Source: PVC group bacterium
GTDB lineage: Bacteria > Verrucomicrobiota > Kiritimatiellia > SS1-B-03-39 > UBA6053
Length of the DNA: 9,121 nt
NCBI GenBank assembly: GCA_003565815.1
Contig: PXAS01000060.1
Location: forward strand, 1-9,121
Reading direction: 5' to 3'
In this document: in pieces, positions 1-5,685 of the stretch
How the letters are laid out: every line of letters begins with the position of its first letter
Position numbering within the stretch: position 1 is the stretch's first letter
Notes under the pieces: generated by a model
Database searches by the model: none
Seen by the model: the letters and a program-made list of their open reading frames with translations, nothing else
What the model was told of the DNA's origin: nothing
Made by a program: the position numbers and the translations under genes

Positions 1-84
1 CGTAATCGTAATCGTAATCGTAATCGTAATCGAAACCCAAAACCGGTTTTTCGAGCACGATTACGATCAGGATTACGATTACGA
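1..84. repeat. Hexamer repeat array with inverted halves (cruciform-capable)
   Basis: Positions 1-32 are five perfect CGTAAT hexamers plus CG. Positions 58-84 carry the reverse complement (ATTACG phase), matching a perfect hexamer array over 27 bases except for two mismatches at 68-70. Between them, at 39-50, is the perfect 12-bp palindrome AAAACCGGTTTT. Transcribed or extruded, the two halves could pair into a stem of about 27 bp. The array begins at the window edge, so its full length is unknown. No coding function is apparent. From memory, such hexamer runs occur in intergenic DNA of some Verrucomicrobiota; I cannot verify this here. Confidence 0.85.
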
Positions 85-513
85 ATTCGGCTCCCGCTCT
101 GTGGAAATTTCGATAAACCATTCCCTTGGAATAATATAACTCCGAGAACTTTTCAGCCCTACGTCCCCCCGAAAGCGCGGAATGCGGCGTGAGATCAAGC
201 GTTCGGTCTCCCCCGAAGGCTTTTCCCCATGTTCAGGCTTCTCCACCACTCTTTCGCCAACCCCCTTCGCCCCTGCCGGTGCGGAGACCGGCGCTCCTGT
301 CCCCCTTCTCCCCCTCTCAAAAACCGATAATCCATTCCTGTTCGCCACAAAACCCTTTTCGAACGGGGTCTAGCCTGCGGATCGGTTTTGGGGAGGGAAC
401 CCCGCAAACGGCTTGGCGAAACGTAGACGGAAGCGCGAAGGCCGATGACGATGACGATGCCGTCCCGAGATCATGATTCGTCTCCAGGGGGGATACTGAC
501 TGTTATCCGCAGT
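85..513. other. Intergenic region without a supportable gene
   Basis: Short open frames exist on both strands, but none has a recognisable domain, a convincing ribosome site or coding-like composition, so I call no gene. Visible structure: a 6-bp-arm inverted repeat GCCGGT/ACCGGC at 275-292; GGGG/CCCC around a 6-base loop at 390-403; a GATGAC hexamer run at 444-459 (GATGACGATGACGATG); and GGATA/TATCC around an 8-base loop at 491-508. None is followed by a T-tract, so none is called a terminator. Confidence 0.6.
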
Positions 514-666
514 TCGGCGAAGCATCCGCAGGTTCTTACGCGTCTCCCATCAGCAGGTCGGCGAAGCATCCGCAGGTTCTTACGCGTCTCCCATCAGCAG
601 GTCGGCGAAGCATCCGCAGGTTCTTACGCGTCTCCCATCAGCAGGTCGGCGAAGCCATCCGTGGGT
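514..666. repeat. 44-bp tandem repeat, 3 identical copies plus degenerate fourth
   Basis: The unit begins TCGGCGAAGC and ends CATCAGCAGG. Copies lie at 514-557, 558-601 and 602-645 and are identical by eye. A partial fourth at 646-666 has one inserted C and two substitutions before diverging. A 44-bp period is not a multiple of 3, so each copy shifts frame, which argues against coding. There are no spacers between copies, so this is not a CRISPR array. The array ends 12 bp beyond the stop codon of the minus-strand phosphatase gene, so it would lie in that gene's 3' untranslated region. Perfect identity suggests recent expansion or ongoing homogenisation. Confidence 0.93.
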
Positions 667-678
667 ACCCGATCCGCG

Positions 679-1482
679 TCAGGATTTGGTTTCCGCCATC
701 TGCAGAGACGAATCAAATTCCTCGCCTTGAAGCAACTCGACCAAAATGACGGTGATGTTGTCAAATCCGCCGGCGTCATTGGCCGCATTCACCAACTCGG
801 TGGCAGGCTCAATGGGATCGTGCTGGAGGATGGAACACAATTGCGGGCGGCGCACCATGTTGTACAGCCCATCGCTGCAAAGGACGAATTTGTCCCCGCG
901 CCGAATGCTCACCGGCGTGCGGTCCACGTCCACCGTGTCCCTGACGCCAACCGCGCGGGTAATGACCCCGGCCATGAAAATGGGAATCATGGCGCTATCG
1001 CTCAAGCCCGACTCCGCCGCCATGGAATGATCGGTGGTCAAGGCATGCAAATCGCGGTTGCGGAAAAGATACACCCGACTGTCCCCCACATGCATGATGC
1101 AGGCCTCGCGCAGGGTCAAAATGTCGAAACACATCAGCACCACCGTGGTCCCCATGCCACAAATCCCCCGGACGCCGGCCTCTTTGTGAATTTCGGCGCT
1201 GGCGTCATTCACGGTCTCCTCCAACAAATCCAGTTTCTCCGCATAGCTCACTTCAGCGGGGTCCAAATGTTCAAAGGCGGCGGCGATCATTTCCACGACC
1301 TTGCGGCTGCTGTAATCCCCGCCATCCACCCCGCCCATGCCGTCCGCCACCACAAAGATCCCGTGCCGGGCGATGATCCCGAGGGAATCCTCGTTCCGTT
1401 TCCGGCGCTTGCCCACGTCCGTTCGGCTGAACACACGGAATTTTTCCGGGACAAGTCCTTCTTTGGTGATGGTGTCTTCCAT
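679..1482 (-). CDS. PP2C-family serine/threonine protein phosphatase
   Basis: A cytosolic metal-dependent phosphatase expected to remove phosphate from Ser/Thr residues of proteins, like bacterial PrpC/Stp1. Seen in the 267-residue product: RTDVGKRRKRNEDS at 20-33 (first metal-binding Asp at 32), VVADGMGG at 44-51 (metal-binding Asp47), GMGTTVV at 109-115, HVGDSRVYLFR at 131-141, DHS at 151-153, ITRAVG at 174-179, CSDGL at 202-206 (Asp204) and GGFDNITVIL at 238-247 (Asp241). This is the complete PP2C motif set, with no membrane segment or extra domain. I chose the ATG at 1480-1482, which leaves a short lead-in to the first motif; an in-frame TTG at 1522-1524 would add 14 residues. Neither start has a good Shine-Dalgarno sequence. 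The gene lies 84 bp downstream of the exonuclease gene on the same strand, so co-transcription is possible. No partner Ser/Thr kinase is present in the window. Confidence 0.93.
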   Translation of the reverse strand: MEDTITKEGLVPEKFRVFSRTDVGKRRKRNEDSLGIIARHGIFVVADGMGGVDGGDYSSRKVVEMIAAAFEHLDPAEVSYAEKLDLLEETVNDASAEIHKEAGVRGICGMGTTVVLMCFDILTLREACIMHVGDSRVYLFRNRDLHALTTDHSMAAESGLSDSAMIPIFMAGVITRAVGVRDTVDVDRTPVSIRRGDKFVLCSDGLYNMVRRPQLCSILQHDPIEPATELVNAANDAGGFDNITVILVELLQGEEFDSSLQMAETKS

Positions 1483-1566
1483 GATTACCGGAAAATGTAA
1501 GGGGTGGGATTGAGTTTCATGCAACGGCTTTAATCCAAATTCGAACGCAAATGCAATCCGGGAATT

Positions 1567-2187
1567 TCATCCGGAACGGGTTTCCATTCCCGCGGGGTCA
1601 CGCAAGGGCAACGCTTTGACCGCCAAATACAACTTTCGGGAAATCCAGGCATCGGTGGCGGCATAGACGATTTGCTTTTCCGTCAATTGGTCCGCGGCCC
1701 AATTGCTGACTTGCGCGCCCTTGCTGATGCGGTGATCCAACAGGAGCGCGGTCAACGGGCGCAGGCCTGTGTTGCGGAAGCCCCGTTGTTCGGCCATGTG
1801 CCCCACATCCGCGAAGCCTCCGGGCTTGAAGGCACACAGTTCGCGTAGCTCGTCCACATCCCGCGACACCGCCACCCCGGCCTTGGTCACGGCGGGATCG
1901 GCAAGCAGTTCGAACAATTCGGTCAACGCCCCGAGCCGACGAAGCTGAAACAGCCAAGCCCGGTCCGCCACCGCCAATTGCAACAAACTGGGCAGATACG
2001 CCTCTCCTTTTCGAAAGGCGGGGCGCGTCTCCGTGTCAAAACCCAAAATCGCTTCCACGGCCATTGCCTCCGCAATCCCCGCCAAAGCCGGGGCCAACTC
2101 TTCGGGTTCCCGGACCAGACAGATCTCTCCCTGAAATTCCATCAGCGGCTTTTGGTTGATTTCCTGTTTTGAAATAGCATACTGCAT
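1567..2187 (-). CDS. 3'-5' exonuclease, RNase D-like (DEDDy)
   Basis: Predicted to remove nucleotides from the 3' end of RNA or DNA with two metal ions. The 206-residue product is a lone DnaQ-like exonuclease fold. ExoI is LGFDTETRP at 48-56 (Asp51, Glu53), ExoII lies around AVSRDVDEL at 106-114 (Asp110/Asp112), and ExoIII is YAATDAW at 175-181 (Tyr175, Asp179), the DEDDy signature. SNW at 161-163 before ExoIII is also typical. It lacks the C-terminal HRDC domains of full-length RNase D, which is nearly twice as long, so the natural substrate is uncertain. I kept the ATG at 2185-2187 because ISKQEINQKPL before the fold resembles a conserved N-terminal segment of this family (from memory); an internal ATG at 2140-2142 would delete it. 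No clear Shine-Dalgarno sequence is visible at either start. It is divergent from the lipoprotein gene and lies upstream of the phosphatase. Confidence 0.9.
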   Translation of the reverse strand: MQYAISKQEINQKPLMEFQGEICLVREPEELAPALAGIAEAMAVEAILGFDTETRPAFRKGEAYLPSLLQLAVADRAWLFQLRRLGALTELFELLADPAVTKAGVAVSRDVDELRELCAFKPGGFADVGHMAEQRGFRNTGLRPLTALLLDHRISKGAQVSNWAADQLTEKQIVYAATDAWISRKLYLAVKALPLRDPAGMETRSG

Positions 2188-2197
2188 ACGTTATGAA
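2169..2197 (+). promoter_or_regulatory. Candidate sigma70-type promoter for the lipoprotein gene
   Basis: TTGAAA at 2169-2174 (5 of 6 to the -35 consensus), a 17-bp spacer, then TATGAA at 2192-2197 (4 of 6 to the -10). Transcription would begin near 2204, upstream of the chosen lipoprotein start at 2247 but downstream of the longer possible start at 2193. The element overlaps the start codon of the divergent exonuclease gene (2185-2187). The call rests on pattern only. Confidence 0.4.
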
Positions 2198-2246
2198 TAC
2201 TTTCTTGAAATGTTTCTTGGGTCATCTTGCACTTTTTCGGAGCCGG

Positions 2247-2744
2247 ATGCAAACTTTCCCCATCTTTTTTCTTGCGGGATTCACTTTGGTTTCGGGCGCC
2301 GCGGGTTGCGCCTCCCGACCCGGTTTGCCGACAACCTCCCAAAAATTCCCGGAGGGAACCTACCGGTTTGATGCCCCCTTCGTCTATGAAGGCCTGGCCC
2401 GGGTCACCCCCACCCCCCACGGCGCTTCCGTTCAATTGCTGGGACATTTCGACGGATCCTTCGAACTGCACCTGCGGGGGGAAAACCGGCTCGTGATCCG
2501 CAATGACGAAATGAGTTATCCGGGTTTCCGAAGAAATTTCAAAGGCGACGGAGAACTCACCGCCCCGGGAACCGCGCGCGGCGAGGCGGAAATCTGGAAC
2601 GTCATGATCGGCGGCTTCAGTCGGGACCACCGCAAGGGATCGTGGACGCTGCGGCCGGCCACCGAAGGGGAAGTCGAACGCCATGAACAACAACAACGGG
2701 CCCTGGAAGCGCGCAAACGCCGCGCCGGGATGGACGAAGAATGA
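2247..2744 (+). CDS. Predicted lipoprotein of unknown function
   Basis: The family is not recognised. The 165-residue product starts with a hydrophobic stretch (residues 4-16, FPIFFLAGFTLVS) followed by SGAAGC, with Cys21 a plausible lipidation site, so envelope anchoring is inferred. The mature part is polar and probably beta-rich, with repeated Gly/charged strands and a segment around residues 120-136 (NVMIGGFSRDHRKGSWTLR). It ends in a charged helical tail rich in Glu, Gln, Arg and Lys. I chose the ATG at 2247 because GGAG sits four bases upstream and the candidate promoter lies before it. An in-frame ATG at 2193 would add 18 residues carrying Lys6, Arg16 and Arg18, which would give the otherwise uncharged n-region its expected positive charge; that alternative remains open. 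The gene is followed by 261 bp of non-coding DNA before aceE and is probably transcribed separately. Confidence 0.72.
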   Translation: MQTFPIFFLAGFTLVSGAAGCASRPGLPTTSQKFPEGTYRFDAPFVYEGLARVTPTPHGASVQLLGHFDGSFELHLRGENRLVIRNDEMSYPGFRRNFKGDGELTAPGTARGEAEIWNVMIGGFSRDHRKGSWTLRPATEGEVERHEQQQRALEARKRRAGMDEE

Positions 2745-2801
2745 AAAACCGCCCTTTGCACGCTTTTTCGTTTTTCCAAGCGGAAAATTTTCAGCCGAAA
2801 A

Positions 2802-2823
2802 CCCTCGTTTTTTGAAAACAGGG
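2802..2823. terminator. Weak hairpin, possible terminator or structured leader
   Basis: CCCT at 2802-2805 pairs with AGGG at 2820-2823, and GTTTT at 2807-2811 pairs with AAAAC at 2815-2819. This gives a 9-bp stem with one bulged C and a three-base loop. No T-tract follows on the + strand; on the - strand a short TTTT follows. It lies 57 bp past the lipoprotein stop, a reasonable place for a terminator, but the missing + strand T-tract keeps this tentative. Confidence 0.25.
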
Positions 2824-2956
2824 GGATTTGCATCTTGGTTTGACCCAAACGGGAAGCCCTTTTCGCAGGAATCCGCCTTTTTTTCCTTCCAATCCGCCCG
2901 GCGAGGGGTATAGGGAATAGTCTGCTTTCGCCTTCCCGGCATTGCAGAACATCCTA

Positions 2957-2975
2957 TCGTTTTGATGCAAAACGA
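2957..2975. promoter_or_regulatory. Dyad upstream of aceE, candidate operator
   Basis: TCGTTTT at 2957-2963 and AAAACGA at 2969-2975 form a perfect 7-bp-arm inverted repeat with a 5-bp spacer (GATGC), ending 30 bp before the aceE ATG. The 12-bp centre-to-centre distance of the arms is in the range bound by dimeric helix-turn-helix regulators. It does not resemble the E. coli PdhR operator as I remember it. No regulator gene lies beside the operon, so any binding protein would be encoded elsewhere. Confidence 0.35.
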
Positions 2976-3005
2976 AACAATTTTCAACACAGGACAAGAG
3001 GATTC

Positions 3006-5666
3006 ATGAGCGAAGCGCACGACCACATTGAGTTGCAGGAATGGCAGCAGTCCCTCCGGGACGTTTTGCAGCTTTCCGGCCCCGAACAAGCCAAAGCGAT
3101 CATGCTGGCCCTCCAGGCCGAAGCCCAAAAAGCCGGCTTGCAATTTGAGCACCCGCTCAACACCCCCTATCTGAACACCATCCCCCCGGAAAAGCAACAC
3201 CCCTTTCCCGGCAGCCGCGAAGTCGAACGCCGCATCAAAAGCATTATCCGCTGGAACGCCATGGCCATGGTCACCCGGGCCAACAAAGCGCTGGACGGCA
3301 TTGGCGGTCATATTTCCACCTATGCCTCCGCGGCCACCCTCTACGAAATCGGCTTCAATCATTTTTGGCGCGGCGCCACCGACGATCATCCCGCCGATTT
3401 GGTGTTTTTTCAAGGCCATGCCTCCCCCGGGGTGTATTCCCGCGCCTTTGTCGAAGGCCGCCTCCCCGAGGAAAAACTCCGCAATTTCCGCCGCGAACTC
3501 GCCCCCGGCGGCGGCCTCAGCTCTTATCCCCATCCTTGGCTGATGAAGGATTTCTGGAAGTTCCCCACCGTTTCCATGGGCTTGGGTCCCTTGATGGCCA
3601 TCTATCAGGCCCGATTCATGAAGTACCTGGAAAACCGGGGCCTCAAGCCCAAATCCAACCAGAAAGTCTGGTGCTTCATTGGCGACGGCGAGTTCGACGA
3701 ACCCGAAACCACCGGATGCATCAGCATCGCCGGACGCGAACAACTCGACAATCTCGTCTTCGTGCTCAACTGCAACCTCCAGCGCCTCGACGGCCCGGTG
3801 CGCGGCAACGGCAGCATCGTCCGGGAAGCCGAAGCCCGCTTCCGTTCCGCGGGCTGGAACGTCATCAAATGCCTCTGGGGCTCCGAGTGGGACAACCTCC
3901 TCGCCCGCGACACCACCGGCGCCTTGGTGAGGAAATTCGAGGAAACGGTCGACGGACAGTACCAAAAGCTCTCGATCTCCGACGGCAAGTACGTTCGCGA
4001 AAATTTCTTCAACGCCAACGACGAATTGAAAAAACTGGTGGCCAACATGGGCGACCAAGAGTTGAAAAAACTCAAACGCGGCGGACACGATCCCGCCAAG
4101 GTCTACAACGCCTACCTTGCGGCCACCCAAACCGAGGGTCGGCCCACCATCGTCATCGCCAAAACCGTCAAGGGATACGGCCTCGGCGAGGCGGGCGAAG
4201 GCAAAAACATCGCCCATAACCAGAAGAAACTCAACGAAGACGAACTGCTGAGTTTCCGCACCCGCTTCGGCATCCCCATCAGTGACGAAGAAGTGGCCAA
4301 GGCACCCTTCTACCGTCCCGCCGAAGACAGCGTGGAAATGGAATACCTGCGCGAACGCCGGGCCGCCCTCGGCGGGTATGTGCCCGACCGCGTTTCCGTG
4401 ACCGTCCCCATCGATCTGCCCAAAAACGATCTTTTCAAGGAATTCGAGGAAGGCACGGGAGACCGCGAAGCCTCCACCACCATGGTCGTGGGCCGCATTG
4501 TCAGCAAACTCCTCAAGGACAAAGGCGTCGGCAAACTGATCGTCCCCATCATTCCCGACGAATCCCGGACCTTCGGCATGGAATCCCTCTTCGCCCAGTG
4601 CGGCATCTATGCCCCCACCGGCCAGCTTTACACCCCCGTGGACCGCGATCAGTTGATGTACTACAAAGAGGCGAAAGACGGACAACTCCTCCAGGAAGGG
4701 ATTAACGAGGCCGGGGCCACCTCAAGCTGGATCGCCGCCGGCACCAGTTACTCCGTGCACGGCCTGAACATGATTCCCTTCTACATTTTCTATTCCATGT
4801 TCGGGTTCCAGCGCGTCGCCGACCTCATTTGGGCCGCCGCCGACAGCCGCACCAAAGGGTTTCTCATCGGCGGCACCGCCGGACGCACCACCCTCAATGG
4901 CGAAGGCCTCCAACATCAGGACGGTCACAGCCACGTCATCTCTTCCAGCGTCATCAACTGCAAGAGTTACGACCCCGCATACGCCTACGAAATGGCGGCC
5001 ATCATCGAGGAAGGGATCCGCGAGATGTACCACGAAGGCAAGGATGTCTTCTACTACATCACCGCCATGAATGAAAACTACCGCATGCCTCCCATGCCCA
5101 AGGGCAGCGGGGTGAAATCGGGCATCATCAAGGGATGCTACAAATTCAGCGGCCCCGGCAAAGGCCACAAGGCACAGGTCAACTTGCTCGGTTCCGGCAC
5201 CATTCTCAATGAAGTGGTCAAAGCCGCGGAAATTCTTGCCGAACAATACGGTGTTCATGGAAACGTCTATTCCGTGACCAGTTACAAAACCCTGACCGAC
5301 GACGCCCTGGAATGCGACCGGTGGAACCTGCTGAACCCCGGCAAGAAACCCAAGATTCCCTATGTGCAGGAACTCTTCAAAGACGAGCCCGATGTGTTTG
5401 TCACCAGCAGCGATTACATGAAATGTCTGCCGGACACGTTGGCCCGCTGGATGCCCGGCAGCCTGCATTCCCTGGGGACCAACGGTTTCGGGCGCAGCGA
5501 AAGCCGCGCCGCCCTCCGGGATTATTTCGAGGTCGATCACAAATACGTGATCCTCGCCGCACTCACCCTGCTGGTGAAAAAAGGCGAACTGAAGAAAGAC
5601 ATCCTGCCCAAGGCCATCAAAGACCTCGGGATTGACGCCAAGAAACTCAACCCACTGCAAGACTAA
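3006..5666 (+). CDS. aceE: Pyruvate dehydrogenase E1 component, homodimeric type
   Basis: Thiamine-diphosphate enzyme that decarboxylates pyruvate and transfers the acetyl group to the lipoyl arms of E2, in the cytosolic PDH complex. At 886 residues it matches the single-chain AceE of E. coli (887), not the split alpha/beta E1. Visible landmarks: a short N-terminal helical E2-binding-type region (about 1-50); FFQGHASPG with His138; the ThDP/Mg motif GDGEFDEPE from Gly226 to the NCN about 30 residues later; the inner-loop segment EGKNIAH with His404; the transketolase-like central domain (FAQCGIYAPTGQLYTPVD, GGTAGRTTLNGEGLQHQDGH); and a C-terminal domain ending in a Lys-rich tail. The ATG at 3006 has GAGGA three bases upstream and a family-typical N-terminus. 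It is first in the operon, 19 bp before aceF, and preceded by a dyad at 2957-2975. No truncation or missing residue was seen. Confidence 0.98.
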   Translation: MSEAHDHIELQEWQQSLRDVLQLSGPEQAKAIMLALQAEAQKAGLQFEHPLNTPYLNTIPPEKQHPFPGSREVERRIKSIIRWNAMAMVTRANKALDGIGGHISTYASAATLYEIGFNHFWRGATDDHPADLVFFQGHASPGVYSRAFVEGRLPEEKLRNFRRELAPGGGLSSYPHPWLMKDFWKFPTVSMGLGPLMAIYQARFMKYLENRGLKPKSNQKVWCFIGDGEFDEPETTGCISIAGREQLDNLVFVLNCNLQRLDGPVRGNGSIVREAEARFRSAGWNVIKCLWGSEWDNLLARDTTGALVRKFEETVDGQYQKLSISDGKYVRENFFNANDELKKLVANMGDQELKKLKRGGHDPAKVYNAYLAATQTEGRPTIVIAKTVKGYGLGEAGEGKNIAHNQKKLNEDELLSFRTRFGIPISDEEVAKAPFYRPAEDSVEMEYLRERRAALGGYVPDRVSVTVPIDLPKNDLFKEFEEGTGDREASTTMVVGRIVSKLLKDKGVGKLIVPIIPDESRTFGMESLFAQCGIYAPTGQLYTPVDRDQLMYYKEAKDGQLLQEGINEAGATSSWIAAGTSYSVHGLNMIPFYIFYSMFGFQRVADLIWAAADSRTKGFLIGGTAGRTTLNGEGLQHQDGHSHVISSSVINCKSYDPAYAYEMAAIIEEGIREMYHEGKDVFYYITAMNENYRMPPMPKGSGVKSGIIKGCYKFSGPGKGHKAQVNLLGSGTILNEVVKAAEILAEQYGVHGNVYSVTSYKTLTDDALECDRWNLLNPGKKPKIPYVQELFKDEPDVFVTSSDYMKCLPDTLARWMPGSLHSLGTNGFGRSESRAALRDYFEVDHKYVILAALTLLVKKGELKKDILPKAIKDLGIDAKKLNPLQD

Positions 5667-5685
5667 CCCCGGGGAGAACAAGATC

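Larger units (their letters stand above)
2745..3005 (+). other. Non-coding leader between lipoprotein gene and aceE
   Basis: This 261-bp stretch is rich in A/T runs and contains no gene. It holds a self-complementary GAAAATTTTC at 2783-2792, a bulged hairpin at 2802-2823 and a dyad at 2957-2975. A GAGGA motif at 2998-3002 is the likely ribosome binding site of aceE, with an additional AGGA at 2991-2994. I found no convincing -35/-10 pair; TATAGG at 2909-2914 and TATCGT at 2955-2960 are weak -10 candidates without good -35 partners. The PDH operon promoter is expected here by position. Confidence 0.55.

Noticed and set aside
275..292. GCCGGT/ACCGGC hairpin as a terminator
   Set aside because: No T-tract on either side and no gene ending nearby to terminate.
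79..348. 89-codon minus-strand frame in the left intergenic region
   Set aside because: Low-complexity Arg/Gly/Glu-rich translation with no recognised domain or clear ribosome site; it ends inside the hexamer repeat.
514..666. CRISPR array
   Set aside because: The copies are contiguous with no spacers, and no cas gene is present.
445..1500. 351-codon + strand frame running through the 44-bp repeats and opposite the phosphatase
   Set aside because: It crosses a repeat whose 44-bp period shifts the frame at each copy and then reads antisense to a PP2C gene with all motifs present. No domain is visible.
5632..5685. Upstream start of aceF overlapping the end of aceE
   Set aside because: The added 18 residues are not part of the lipoyl domain, and a good ribosome site (GGGGAG) precedes the ATG at 5686.
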